Source: Blepharisma japonicum (Eukaryota; Ciliophora; Heterotrichea; Heterotrichida; Blepharismidae). From it: a DNA stretch of 64,000 nucleotides. Shown here piece by piece: positions 32,310-44,352 of this stretch. The position numbers and the translations under genes were made by a program. The notes under the pieces are model-generated. The model saw only the letters and a program-made list of their open reading frames with translations, ran no database searches and was not told where the DNA came from. The stretch covers positions 62,001 to 126,000 of the forward strand of contig CATKHK010000082.1 in assembly GCA_949751835.1 (NCBI GenBank), in the 5' to 3' direction. How positions within the stretch are numbered: the stretch's first letter is position 1; every line of letters begins with the position of its first letter.

Positions 32310-33290
32310 TTAGAAATTACTAAAAGAATTAATAACTTTAATTAAAGATTTTCTATGCTCGTGAATAAGGTTCATCCACTCTGGAGGGTCATAGCAATGT
32401 GAAGCATTTTCCAAAAATCTTGTATATTTTTTGTAAGCCTGTCCTTCACTGTGTCCTAAAACTGATGCAACTAAATATCCAGGGAACGCAACAGCATCAA
32501 TAATGTTTATTGCATTTTCTCCAACTTCATTGCAATGCTCAATCACAGTCTCATTTATCCACCTTACTTCATTTTCAGTAAATTGAGTCTTAATCATTCC
32601 TGATTCGTTTTCAAGGACATACAGTCCATATAGAAATTCCATCTATCGTTTTGTGGGCGTTATAGTCCCTGATTGGTATAGCAAAAGCATGCACTCCATA
32701 GTTAATTCCTTTCACCATTAACTGTGCAAAAATAGCAGCCATATTTGACGTTTTTCCTGCAGCTCCAATCCACCATTAACAGCAGTAGGAGTAGGTGAAT
32801 TAATCACGAACTCCCTTTTTGCCATATAATAAGTGACTGTAATTTCAATGCCAGCAACATTAGAGCCATGGCCAATCTCAGTCATGCCGAGGCAGCCATA
32901 ATCTTTAAGATTATAAGCTCTATTAATCAAATTTAGATGCTTGTCAGTGCCTAAATTTGTGATAGCTTCTATATATAGCACTATATGGACGGCAATACGT
33001 ATTCCAATCACTATATCATTTGTGATTAAACCCAAACACATAGCAGATTTCTTAAGCGGGTTCTTCGAATTTAGCTCGTGATTCAATCCACATTCAGCTA
33101 CAAGTGCATGATTTGTTGATGGCAGCGCTCTTTTAAGGCTTCTCTTTCAAAATCAGCAGCCACAGTGTGATCGTATAAGTCTGGATTTTCTTTCATTAAG
33201 TCCCAGATTAAGGTGTACATATCAAGGAATGGCTCAAAAGTTTTTCAAGCCCTGACACGTAGCTAAGTCTTTTGGGATTTATTTTTTTTA
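32310..33290 (-). pseudogene. Decayed acyl-CoA oxidase (ACOX) gene
   Basis: Pieces of an acyl-CoA oxidase lie in order but in different frames. A central block LKDYGCLGMTEIGHGSNVAG (about 32880) and FVINSPTPTAV is followed, one frame over, by WWIGAAGKTSN, LMVKGINYGVHAFAIPIRD (32640-32770). The C-terminal helical piece FLYGLYVLENESG to EWMNLIHEHRK (32310-32642) follows directly. Frame changes at about 32777 and near 33100-33240, an in-frame stop, and the absence of roughly 300 residues between middle and C-terminus cannot be explained by 15-16-nt introns. ACOX proteins run to about 650 residues. It lies next to a HIBCH-like gene, also a CoA-metabolism gene. Confidence 0.8.
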
Positions 33291-33551
33291 ATTTATGTTA
33301 TATATTAACTTATGGTGCTTTTTAATATGACACATATCCGTTTTTAATTCATACTGGTTAAATTCTGTTTAGTTATACTCAAGAACTGACTTCAATTTAT
33401 ATATAAGAAATAATCAGTGAAGGTGCTTGAACATTAGGATAATTATTTTTATCAGCTCGCTGCTTACTTTAGGAAATAATTTAATCGTGACAAAAACAGG
33501 AATTGCAATCTTTAATACAAGATTTAAAAAAGCACTTATTAATGTACATTT

Positions 33552-34604
33552 TTAGAGTTTTGGAATTTCTAACCTTCCTTCTTCATTGGCAAAATAAGGA
33601 ATCATCATAGACTCTCCAATTTCAGTAATAGAGGCTGGAACCCAATTTACTTTTCCCTTGCCCTTGTTAACCATTTTATGTCCCACAGCTGCTCTAAAGT
33701 TCTCTGACCTGTACCCAAGCATTTGTATAGCTAAGCTATATTCCATGATCAGGCTTTGAGCATATGTAATATTTCTTCCTCTTCTGAAGCTTTCATGAGC
33801 GACTTTTAGCGACAAGGGGCACAACAAATTAATTTTTTCCAAGATTATTACACTCCAAGCGGTTCCGATTTCTCTAAGTTTATACATGATAAACTCAAGA
33901 CTATAGCTGGTATTAAAGCACTCTCGTATTTCTTTTAATACTGGCAAAATAGTTGATTTATTTGTGTCTGGCTCTCTGTGGTATTTTTCTAAGACGGCTT
34001 TAATATCTGCACCTTCAAATATCTCTTTGCGGACGACCTCCAGATTAGCTTCAATGTAATAATGTGAGAATCCAAAAAGATAGCAGTCCGTGCCATTAAT
34101 TCTTTCTCCTGTTAAATGTAAGTATAATCCAAGCTCAGGAAAGCGGATTCTGTTTAATAAATATGAAGCTCCGGCGTCAGGACAGAAACCTATTGAGCAT
34201 TCTGGCATCGCCCATGCTGTTTTTGGAGTTGTAACTCTGATTGAGCATGCCCAAGCAAGTCCAGCCCCAGCCCCCATCGTGATACCATCCATCATTGCTA
34301 CAGCATGCGTTTGAATAGCAGATAAAATATAAAATATTTTGATCCCAGTCCCAAAAATTTGTTGTGGCGCTATCTCCCCTTTCAATATTCCTAAAATGTC
34401 TCCGCCTGCACAGAATGCTCGGCCTTCTCCATAGAAAATTATATTTTTCTTTTCAGCAATAGTTCTGATAACAGTGCTTTCTATTGCATGTAATAGCTCA
34501 AGATTGCAAGCATTCATTTGGTTTGGTCGATTTAATTTCAGAAAAAAAGTGTTGTTTTGCTCAATCATGATAGCCGCAGCATCGCTTTTAGAATTAGACA
34601 CCAT
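33552..34604 (-). CDS. HIBCH: 3-hydroxyisobutyryl-CoA hydrolase-like (crotonase fold)
   Basis: 350 residues. Crotonase motifs are in order: LNRPNQMNACNLEL, EGRAFCAGGDI near 60-69, MMDGITMGAGAGLA near 104-117 (oxyanion loop), and MPECSIGFCPDAGASYLL with Glu135 and Asp143, the acidic residues typical of HIBCH. The C-terminal HIBCH region includes SLKVAHESFRRGRNITYAQSL and NFRAAVGHKMVNKGKGKVNW. The enzyme removes CoA from 3-hydroxyisobutyryl-CoA in valine breakdown, usually in mitochondria. No clear presequence was seen (MVSNSKSDAAAIM), so location is uncertain. All Trp codons are TGG. Confidence 0.88.
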   Translation of the reverse strand: MVSNSKSDAAAIMIEQNNTFFLKLNRPNQMNACNLELLHAIESTVIRTIAEKKNIIFYGEGRAFCAGGDILGILKGEIAPQQIFGTGIKIFYILSAIQTHAVAMMDGITMGAGAGLAWACSIRVTTPKTAWAMPECSIGFCPDAGASYLLNRIRFPELGLYLHLTGERINGTDCYLFGFSHYYIEANLEVVRKEIFEGADIKAVLEKYHREPDTNKSTILPVLKEIRECFNTSYSLEFIMYKLREIGTAWSVIILEKINLLCPLSLKVAHESFRRGRNITYAQSLIMEYSLAIQMLGYRSENFRAAVGHKMVNKGKGKVNWVPASITEIGESMMIPYFANEEGRLEIPKL

Positions 34605-34901
34605 TTATAAAATTTATATACTAAATTCTTTTTTGTAAATTTTTGGACTTTGATGGATATTTCGTAAGAATTTACCACTTAAAAAGAGTAGTTTTTGACT
34701 TAGGGTGATTAATCTATATGGTTCTTAATTATAGAAACGGCATTAATTTTACCTTAAGTCTATTTTCAGAATAAAACCTAACCGTTTTATCCAAGATGGA
34801 TGTAAGGACTTATTTAATAAATTTAAGAAGAAAAATATTCCTTAAAATAAAATTAAATATATATCAAATAAATTAGCTGGGGGATCAAATTATTATTCAA
34901 A

Positions 34902-36461
34902 ATGTCTAAATGTCAATCATTCAAAGCTGAAAACGAAAATCAATTTGAATATGATTATTCCTTTCAGCCAAGCTTGAGCCAAGATTCAACAAAATATATC
35001 AAAATGTCAGATGAATGCATAGCCCTTACTTCTGCCCCACTTAATTTTGAAGATAGAAACTGTATTAATTTTTTAAACTATAGGCTTTATGAATTAGAAA
35101 ATGTTAGGTCAAATATAGCTAGTATGCCATCATTGAGCTGGAAAATTAAAAATGCTGATTTTAAACTAATAAATGAAAGACTTTATGCAATAGAAAACTC
35201 TTATAAAGAATTGCACAATCAAGTGAACTTAATATGAGAAAATAATGGGGATAGTAATGAAATATGAGATAAAGGGACTTTATATAAAGTAGAAAAAGAA
35301 TTAAAGTATCGAATAAATGATGTGAATAGCCATATCGCTGACCTAATGCAAGAAAATACCAGTAAAAATGAAAATCAGGAAGAAAAAGGCGAAGAAAATA
35401 TTGAAGGAGTAATTCAGTTTCTTGACGCAAAAATGCAAGAAAATTACATTGATTTTAAAGAATTAAGATCGACTGGAAACATTTTTATTGATCTGAAGGC
35501 AAAAATTAATTGATTTGCAAACAGCTACTCAAGCGTACAAAAATTCAACAAAGAGCTAAAAGATATGCTTGATACAGTAAGAAAAGAAAAATCAAGTCTA
35601 TCACAAAAAACTAAGCATCTACAAGACCAATTCAAATTGAAAATTAAAAGCAAACCTTATAAAAGACAAAAAGCATCATCCAGTATAGACACAAGCATTT
35701 TTGAGCTCAATTATATTGTTTCTTTCAAAATGAACTCTAAAACGATACAACTCTTAGATCTCGATAATCTTACTCACAAAAATATTGACATAAATATTTC
35801 GGAAATTGCATTTTGCAACATATCTTATTGCCCTATTTCTAATAATAAAATTTTTTGCTATGGAAATCATCAGCAGCACAATTATTCGGGCATCACCTTT
35901 ATCATCGATAGCTCTTGAAACATAGAAATATGCAGCTCTGGAACCCCTTGCATTAATTCAAGTTTAGCTTATTATAAAGACTTTATTTTTGCGTTTGGAG
36001 GACAAAATAGGCATGGAGATTTAGATTTAGCAGAAAAATTCTCATTATTTGATAGGGAATGAATCCAATGCCAACCCTTACCCTTTCCATCTCATGGGTG
36101 CTCTTGTGCTCCTTATAAAGAAAATATCTATATTACTGGCTTTAATTTAGAAAAATTATACATTTATGACCCATCAAAAGATTTATACTCAAATAATTTT
36201 CTGCAATTTACTTCAGGAGTATCAAAAATTATTTTAACACTGAGAAATAGCATTATAATTATAGATTCGATTGGAAATTTTTTTAGTTCTGCCACAGGTA
36301 AAGAATGAACAGTTGGGCAAGTTGAAGGACTTCCAAATACAATACCATCAAGCTATAAAGTTTTGAAAGGAAACGAGATATATTTTTCTTGTGGAAAACA
36401 ATTCTTCAAGTTTAAAATGAATTCCAAGAAAAAGATCCAGCAAATTTATTCGATTATTTAG
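34902..36461 (+). CDS. Kelch-like beta-propeller protein, paralog 1 of 3
   Basis: 519 residues with several TGA=Trp codons (near 35235, 35268, 35511, 35917, 36060, 36306). The N-terminal 270 residues are helical/coiled coil and lack the cysteines of its two neighbours. A basic linker (IKSKPYKRQKASSS) precedes a C-terminal beta-propeller-like region of about 250 residues with Kelch-like repeats (FIFAFGGQNRHGDLDLAEKF, then QPLPFPSHGCSCAPYKENIYITG). The stop is TAG. It is the first of three tandem genes of the same architecture (see 36579 and 38216). Partner and function are unknown; a cytoskeletal or ubiquitin-adaptor role is common for Kelch proteins. Confidence 0.75.
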
Positions 36462-36578
36462 AACCTTATAAAAAATAACTATTAATTTTAACGAGTAATT
36501 AATTATCATAATCGTTTCAAGAGTATATAAATTAGGTATAGTTAATTTATATCTTTAAATTATATATATAATAGTAAA

Positions 36579-38153
36579 ATGGAAAACAATATAAAATGTT
36601 TTATGAAAGACTGCACAAAATTTCCTGACTTTTTATGTAATTGTGAAAACACAAAGACGTTCATCTGCAATGATCACATGAAAATACATTGTTTTGCTGG
36701 CTCATCGCATCGGCTATCATTAATTCCTACAGAACTTAAATCTGAAGAATTGAGAAAATCTCTAAATATGAAAATAAAGGAATTAAGACATAGAAGAAAT
36801 GAAGTAATCTCAAAGTATTCATCTTATAATCAATTTTTATATGGTAAGCTTAAGGTTGTTTTAAACAAATTCGAAGGCATTGAAAGCAATTATTCCTATC
36901 TCTATAATAATGAAATTCATGGAAATGGTCTAATTGCATCGCCAATTGATGTCATGGATCAGATTGAATTTTTAATGGTCGATCAACTAGATGACTTAAA
37001 AGGAAATATTCTAGACTTAACTTTAAACTTTGAGCCAAACAAATTCTTTGAAACTCAATTAGAAAATCATCAAAATCAAATGAGTTATCACCTTAAAAAA
37101 ATATTAGAGCAATGTGATGAAGCTTTAAAAAGACATTTTATAGATGACCGTAATCCCAAGAATCAAGATCTTTTCTTTATGATTGAAAACAAAATTAGCT
37201 TATTATCAAATCAACTCACAATCATACAAAATTTTAATGATGAACTAAAATTCAAAAATAAGCAGCTAGAACTAAAAATTAAGTCGCTTAAGTTGAAATT
37301 AAAATCCCAGGAAAATATTTCTGAATGCGAAACTATTGGAACTCCGAAAAAGAAAGCAAAAAATTCAAAAAGAAAAACTCCAAATAACAGCATATTGGAA
37401 TCAGACAGAATAATTTCATTTACAAACAATTCAAAAACCATAAATATATTAAACCTTAATTCCTTAGACAAAGAAAAAATCAATTTAAATCTCCCTGAAA
37501 ATATAAGTGATTCTATATCATGCTGTCAACTTCCTGATAATAGAGTATTTTGCTATGGAAACATAATAGAAAATAAACAACATTCAGGATTAGCTTTTAT
37601 TATAGATAAAAATTTTGAAATTAAAATTATTGAGCCATATACCCCCTGCACTTATTCAAGCTGTGCTTATTTTGATGGGCATGTTTTTATTTTTGGAGGA
37701 AAAAATGAAGTCAAAGATTTAAATATTGCTGCAAAGTATTCAATTTCTTCATGCAGCTGGCAAAATTTGCCTGATATGCCAGCCCCTTCTCATGGATGCT
37801 CAGTTGTTTTGTTCAAAAATGATTTTTACATTTCTGGGATTAATCATGATAAAATGTACACATATAGTTTGGAAAGCGAAAGATACAGTGATATAGCAGT
37901 AAAGTTTAAGATTGGAGTTCCAAGAATTATTATTTGTTTGAAATACATTATGATGACATTTGATTCTGAAGAAAATTTTCACAGTTCATATTCGGGAAAA
38001 GATTGAATGTTTTGCAAAATCTCAGGATTTCCAAATCTAATACCATCATCATACAAAGTCAGAAAAGGAAAAATCCTATATTTTTGTTGTAAAAGTTCAT
38101 TTTACAGATTTCAAATGAATTCAAAAGATCGAATTAAGCAAATAGGATTTTAA
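36579..38153 (+). CDS. B-box-like/Kelch-like protein, paralog 2 of 3
   Basis: 524 residues. The N-terminus has a B-box-like Cys/His cluster: CFMKDC, CNC, CNDH, HCF and H around residues 7-45. A coiled coil follows (about 60-260), then a basic linker GTPKKKAKNSKRKTPNN and a Kelch-like propeller (VFIFGGKNEVKDLNIAAKY; LPDMPAPSHGCSVVLFKNDFYISG). A single late TGA at 38004 is Trp, and the frame ends at TAA 38151-38153. B-box/coiled-coil/propeller order recalls TRIM-type scaffolds without a RING; the E3 activity of TRIMs should not be assumed. It shares architecture with the upstream and downstream genes. Confidence 0.8.
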
Positions 38154-38215
38154 TTATAAAACATATTTTAATTTCCATTTTATATTTTATGTCCCCCTAT
38201 TTCTATTTTAAAATT

Positions 38216-39934
38216 ATGGCATTTAAACTATTGACAGCCTTGGAATGTAGCACTTTTGATTGCATAAATCCACCTACAAGGTTTTGCAATTGCAGAATCC
38301 CAGAAATATTCATATGTGATAACCACATAAGTTCTCATTTTACTGAATGTTCATCGCTAACCCATAGGATAGAAGATATTCGGCTCCCAAAAGATGTAAT
38401 TGATGCCTCTCTATATTTTGTGATGGGCATGAGAGATAAAATTAAAAACAGAATAAAAATAGTGTGCGATTATTTAGAAAATTTAAATCAACCTGAAGAC
38501 TTATTTTATAAAAAAATACATCAATTGTCAGAATATCAAGTGTTTTATAAAAATGTAATTAAGACGCTAAGTACAAATTCAATAATGCCCTATAAAGAAA
38601 TTAATATGAAAATGAGGAAAATGAAACCAAACGAGTGTTTAGACTACTTTAAAGATTCAAATTTTTTCAACCCAAATATCGATAATGAAGAAACTTCAGC
38701 TGAAACCGCTAGTAAAAATTCAGAACTTGTTTCGAATGGCCAAAATCTTAATAATTCAACCAATTTGATTCGCATAAGTAAATATCAGATATGTGAAGAT
38801 ACCAGAATTGCAACGCTAGAAAATATAATTAAAAATTTGCAAAATAAAAATCAGCAGCTTTCCGAAATAGTTGAGCAAAATAATGCAATTAAAGAAGAGC
38901 TAGAAATAAATAGAGAAAAAATAAGCCAAATGACTACAGAAATTTTAAATTTGCAAACCAATATGGAAAGAGAAAATAACGAATGAAACAACAATTCAAG
39001 ATGAAGAAGAAAAAGAAGAAGGAGAAGAAAAAGAAAAACATGTGCATGGCAGAAAAAAACCAATTGGTCAATAAATTTCAATACTTCCTCTAAATTTTCA
39101 TTTAGAGATATCACACCAACCCCAAGAAAAATTAATAAAATTTCAACAAAAGATTTAAAATTTCAGAGCATTTTTCATTGGGATAAGCTAATGTGCTTTA
39201 AAGATAACTCAAAGATTCTTATAACAAGTTATTTAGGTGAAGAAAGGGCTAAAGAAACTATTGAGCTATTTGAGATTCCTGAGACGATAGGAAGCCAAAT
39301 TGCAATGTGCCAAATTCCAAATGAAGAAGTATTTTGTTTTGGAAATTTATTTGAAGGTAACTATTCTGGCATAGCTTTTACGATAAAAATTCCATATAAA
39401 ATCACAATGCTGAAAAGGGGGACCCCTTGCTATAAAACTTCTGTATGTTTTTTCAACGGTTTTGTCTATGCATTTGGGGGAGAGTATAATTCTCAGCCAT
39501 TGGCTCTAGCTGAGAGATATTTCTTTAATGAGAAAAGATGGGATAAAATCAAGAACCTCCCAGTTCCCTTATCTGAATGCTCCACAGTTGCAGTTGCCAA
39601 GCGTATCTATATAGCTTCGAATAGCCATAGATCTATTTACCAATTTAATCCAAAAGGAAAGAGTTATATAGAACTAGTATTATTGCAAGAAAATTCTACA
39701 AAATTCTTATTATCAAGAAATATCAAGCTTTATATTTTTGAAGAAAGAAAAGTATTGACATGGAATAAAGACAAAGAAGAATGAGCTCCCAGAGCAATAG
39801 ACTATGACTTGACATCACCTATCTCATACAAAATTATATATGACAGAAGCGTCTATTTTATATGTAAAAATGGAATGTCTTACAAGTTTAACCATAAATG
39901 TGGATTGTCACAATTCACTTCATTTACTCTTTAA
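38216..39934 (+). CDS. B-box-like/Kelch-like protein, paralog 3 of 3
   Basis: 572 residues starting MAFKLLTALEC; an ATG nine codons upstream is in frame but less likely. A B-box-like cluster (ECSTFDC, CNC, CDNHISSH, ECSSLTH) occupies about residues 9-45, coiled coil follows to about 257, and a Kelch-like region ends the protein (VYAFGGEYNSQPLALAERYF; LPVPLSECSTVAVAKRIYIAS). A short segment at 38984-39070 reads as a Trp/Arg-rich polybasic linker in this frame; paralogs also have a basic linker there. The neighbouring frame is open and acidic across the same bases, so an indel or frame slip is possible. Three TGA=Trp codons. Confidence 0.72.
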
Positions 39935-39987
39935 AATAATTAATTGAAATTAATTAATTGTAGATTTGAAAATTAATTAGTTGTGTA

Positions 39988-42924
39988 TTAAAGATATAGT
40001 GATGCAGCAAAGACTATACCTCTTGTTATAACCCGAGTGCCTTCAGCGAATTTTTGAGCGAGTTCATGGCTTTGTATTGATTTTGCAGCATCTTCTAGCT
40101 GTCTTAATAGCTCATGAAGTCTTCTGATGCATCTTATAATAGTCCCTTCATATGTGTCAGTTAAAGTGCAAATTTCAGAAAATTTGGACCCATGAGCCCA
40201 GGCGTAGACTGCTTCCATTAGTGAAGGTTTATAAGAGTTTACATAAGCTTCTTGATCGATATTCAGCTTACTCTGAACAAAAACATCAGCAAACCGTTTA
40301 GCTGTTGAAGTTAATAATTGATAAGCGGACGCAAGTTCTGGAATTGCTGGAATTTTAGTTTCTGGTGAATTTTCTTCATGAACTAAGCAACTCAACAAAG
40401 CAACCATCACATCAATAGACAAATCTCTGAAGACACCACTAAGCATAAGTTCTGTTGTCAATAACTCGTCACTGGTAGAAATTTCACAAGCGACTCTCCC
40501 TTTTAGCTCCACATGATTTTCACTAATAAATCCTAGCCTTCTCAAGACTCTTCTCATAGCTTTTCAATCATCTTTCAATATCATTGTTTTGCTAGCTTTT
40601 AGCTGCTTATTTAGTAGCGAAATTGCTTGCTTTAATTGTTTTTTATCTTCGTATTTAGACTTTAGTTCTGTGAACTGCGGAGAATTAACAACAGCTAGGC
40701 CTTTTTCCAAGCTATTTAATTCTTTTATTTTTTCTAAGCAGGAAACAAATTCAGGATCATTGATTTCCATGTCTTCAACAGGATTTAGCATAGGGATTTC
40801 TCCATTGAATCTTCTGAAAACTTCTCTTACAGATGCAAACACATTTCTCAGCCCATCTTTGGCTCTAATATCTGAAGGTAAATATAGTCTTATTGTACTG
40901 ACATCTTCAATACATTCTAGATACATTGGAATTACGCATGCTTCACCTCCTTCAGCGTTTACATCATTTAATGGCATATGTTTATCCTGCACGTTTACAT
41001 AAAGAACACAGTCAACTACAATTTTAACAGGAACATCTTCGTTTACATCTTTTAGCTTCCTTTTATCCACTTTTTTCTTAGTAAAATTCACGACAACTCC
41101 CCATCCCCAATGAATTCCACTTGGATCCACGACATAAACTAATCTTCCTGGCGTTATAAATCTCAACAGTTTTTCTGGCTGTTGAGTAAAGATTTTCATT
41201 TTTTGTTTTATTGCTTGCTTTGCCACTTCTATATTGCTGTATTCATCTAACTCGTGCTCATTTTCAATATAAATTGACTCTAACTTTTCTTGGAGTTCTT
41301 TTCTCTTTTTCCGAATAGCTGGAGAAGCTCTATCATTTTGAAATTGATGGAATGATTTTCTTATCATATATTCAGGCTGAGAATCTTCAATGCGGATCAA
41401 ATTTAAAAGCATGTTGTAGCTTAAATGGAATGAAGAATTTAAAGGATCCATATGACCTTTAACCATGCCCTTTGCTACATCTGGCTCCATTTTTTGGTCT
41501 AGCATTAAAATGCAGATACCTTTATCATCAATTCCACGACGGCCAGCTCTTCCTGACATTTGTATATACTCTCCTCCAGAAATCCATCTAAAATTATCCC
41601 CATCAAATTTTCTGACATTTGTAAACACTACAGTTCTTGCAGGCATATTGAGCCCCATACTAAAGGTTTCTGTAGAAAATAAGCACTTAACTAGTCCTTC
41701 TTGGAATAAAATCTCAGTGACTTCTTTTATTATAGGTAATAGTCCTCCATGATGAATTCCTATACCCTTTTTAAGCAAAGGTAAAATATTCCCTATCATT
41801 GAAAGTTCTTTATCTTCCTCTGCAAGAGTATCAATTGCATTATCAAAAATCTGCTGGATTAGGTTTTTTTCATCTTCCGATGTAAAGTCAAATTTATTTA
41901 ATGATTTAGCATGAGCTTCACAGTCCTTTTTGCTGAAACTAAAAACAATTGCAGGCTGCATATCTCGCTCCATAATCAGTTGAACAATTTTTACTACTTC
42001 TGAGCTTCCGCTTGTCCCAACTTTTTTATTAATTTTGTAATTTTCTTGGGTGTCAGTTAGAGTTGCGATCGCTTTTTTAAAGTTTTTGTCATTAAATTTT
42101 CCAGCTTCATCGACGACTAAATATAGCCCTACACCACCAGCAGGGAAAATATAATGCTGGAGAGGTGTAGGTCTGTATTCTGTATACACCACATGACAAG
42201 GCTGCTTTTTCAACTTGCAAATTCATTCTGCAAATTCTATTGCATTAGGTATTGTTGCAGACAAAAATACCAATTTTACAGCTTCAGGCAACATAATAAT
42301 TGTTTCTTCCCATACCACTCCTCTTTCTTTATCCCTCATATAATGAATTTCATCAAAAATTACCCAAGCCATTTCTCTTACCACCTCGCTTCCTTTGTAA
42401 AGCATAGATCTCAGAATCTCTGTAGTCATCACCAAGCAGCTCGCACTTTCATTAATAGTGACATCTCCAGTCATCAACCCTACATCTTTAAATTCATCAT
42501 TAAATTCTCTGTATTTTTGGTTGCTTAAAGCTTTTATAGGTGAAGTATATATCACTTTTTGATGGTTTTTCAGAGCTAAAGCTATAGCATATTCTGCTAT
42601 GGCTGTTTTTCCTGCTGATGTGTGGGCTGCTACTAGAACACTTTCGTTTTTTTCAATGCATTTGATTGAGCATTGCTGGAATGAATCTAATGTAAATGGA
42701 TAAATTTTTGCTGGTGGCTGATTAGGGACTTCAACTTGATGATAATCAACGGGATATGCACATTCGTGAGTGCAGCCATTAAATTCTTCTTTTTTTACCT
42801 TATATTCATCTTCCACTTCTTGATCACTCTCAGATTCAACACGAACTCTCTTTTTGGGAAGTTGAACTATGGGCTTGATGCCATCCTGGAAAACTTGAAA
42901 AAGATCATCGCTAAAGCCGTCCAT
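39988..42924 (-). CDS. MTR4: MTR4 exosome-associated RNA helicase
   Basis: 978 residues, continuous through two TGA=Trp codons. Ski2-like DExH helicase motifs are visible: [14 protein letters not shown] (I), FDEIHYMRD (II), FLSATIPNA (III), and [15 protein letters not shown] (VI). The middle holds the MTR4 arch/KOW region ([21 protein letters not shown]) and the C-terminal ratchet/DSHCT domain from about 800 to the end ([43 protein letters not shown]). MTR4 unwinds and feeds RNA to the nuclear exosome, also as part of TRAMP. The N-terminus is short (about 60 residues). The right-edge gene at 63714 encodes the related helicase SKI2. Confidence 0.95.
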
Positions 42925-43200
42925 TTTTAATTTGTGTTAAAAGTCATTTAAGGTGATATAAACATTAGATTGTTGTATTTATAGCTGAGAGTATCTTATT
43001 AAATTAGAGTTTAGCACTTCTTTATTTGTTTATTTTAACTTTTTAAGATGTATTTGATTGATAATCTCAATCATTAATTCGTCTTTGATTTGATATAATC
43101 AAAATTTAGAATCAAATTTAAGAGCTATCAATCTATTAATTTTTATAAACTTCTATTTATATTTTATATATTGAAGAAATTTTCTTAAAGTAATAATTTA

Positions 43201-43482
43201 ATGATTGATTCTCTTACTTTCTGGGTGATTTTAGTTCTCATCCTTATTCCGATCATCTATTTAAACTTCTCAAGACTAAAGAAATCTGAAACTCTTTCCG
43301 AAGACCTCACATCAACTTTTACATCCTTACAAAAATCTCGTCGAGAAATTTTGCATGATCTTGACTGGGCAAAAACATCTCAAAACTCTTCAAAAATATC
43401 TGAATTACAATCTAAGCTGAAATCAATCGACATGGAGATCTCCAATTTATTCCTTTCAGCATCCCTTAAGAAAGCTAATTAA
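43201..43482 (+). CDS. Small single-pass membrane coiled-coil protein
   Basis: 93 residues. One membrane segment at 5-24 (LTFWVILVLILIPIIYLNF) is followed by a charged helical region with Leu spacing of a coiled coil (residues 30-88). No family is recognised. The ATG start has no competing upstream in-frame Met; the stop lies 21 bp from the stop of convergent RPS23. Such small membrane proteins are easily missed. Coding potential is inferred from the clear TM-plus-helix layout. Confidence 0.6.
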   Translation: MIDSLTFWVILVLILIPIIYLNFSRLKKSETLSEDLTSTFTSLQKSRREILHDLDWAKTSQNSSKISELQSKLKSIDMEISNLFLSASLKKAN

Positions 43483-43503
43483 TTCTAAATAAAATCTTTA
43501 GCG

Positions 43504-43935
43504 TTACCGAGGCTTTTCCTTCTTGTGTAAGTATAAAGCCAATAAAGAGACTCCTTTGACTTTGACAACCTTGAATCTTACACCAGGAATATCACCGACT
43601 GCATGTCCATGTCTACCAAATCCTGCCACGAGAACTTCGTCATTTTCATCAATAAAGTTAAGGCAACCATCATTAGGGACAAAAGCAGCGATCTTTTTTC
43701 CGTTCTTCTTTAGGAGAACTCTCACACACTTTCTAACGGCAGAGTTTGGCTGTTTAGATTCAATACCAAGCTTCTCTACCACAATTCCTTTAGCGTGAGA
43801 AGTACCTGCAAATGGCTTCTTATATTTTGAGTTAAAGTGAGATTTTTTGTAGCTCTTATCGGCCCATCTTTGCTTGATACGACGGACTTTCAGCTTGCGG
43901 CCTGCAAGAATACCTTTCGGCTCTCCTGAACCCAT
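43504..43935 (-). CDS. RPS23: 40S ribosomal protein S23 (uS12)
   Basis: 143 residues, exactly the usual length, starting [19 protein letters not shown]. The decoding-centre segments [16 protein letters not shown] and [20 protein letters not shown] are intact, and the C-terminus [20 protein letters not shown] ends in EKPR. The longer upstream frame to 43974 adds 13 unlike residues and is rejected. The protein helps decode at the A site. Intronless. Confidence 0.97.
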   Translation of the reverse strand: MGSGEPKGILAGRKLKVRRIKQRWADKSYKKSHFNSKYKKPFAGTSHAKGIVVEKLGIESKQPNSAVRKCVRVLLKKNGKKIAAFVPNDGCLNFIDENDEVLVAGFGRHGHAVGDIPGVRFKVVKVKGVSLLALYLHKKEKPR

Positions 43936-44352
43936 CTTTATTATCAGCCACTCTATTTCACTCAATAAAAGCACAATGTATGGAAGTTAGGTTAAAGCAA
44001 AAAGAGATAGACAAGTAAGCACTTTAAACGAAAAGTGACAGAAGGAAACTATGAATCATTAAAGTACTCATGAAATGAATTGAAAAATATTAACCAGAGA
44101 GAATGGAATATTGAAAAGCGATAAAAAATAGGAAAATAAAGATATAAATCAGTAGAATCTGACATTTGAAGGCTATTTATATAGAAATAATTTGAAAAAC
44201 TATTAAATTGGAATATTCACTTATTAGACAAAAATTAATTAATAATTTTCTTGTATATTTAACTGAAGTTTTATATTTAAATAACCTTTGGCTAGTTTAC
44301 TTTATAGTAGCTATCCTAATTTTTAAATTATTTAGGTAAATAAATATTTAAG
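43936..44352. other. Divergent promoter region between RPS23 and SDR-like gene
   Basis: 417 bp of AT-rich DNA (about 75 percent A+T by eye) between two start codons on opposite strands. It must hold both promoters. No ORF, RNA gene or repeat noted. Confidence 0.5.

Noticed and set aside
39000-39040. Purine-rich run as a microsatellite repeat
   Set aside because: It is an irregular A/G stretch inside a coding linker, not a regular repeat unit.
43936-43974. Upstream extension of RPS23 to an earlier Met
   Set aside because: The shorter start gives exactly the conserved 143-residue protein beginning [12 protein letters not shown]; the added residues are not family-like.
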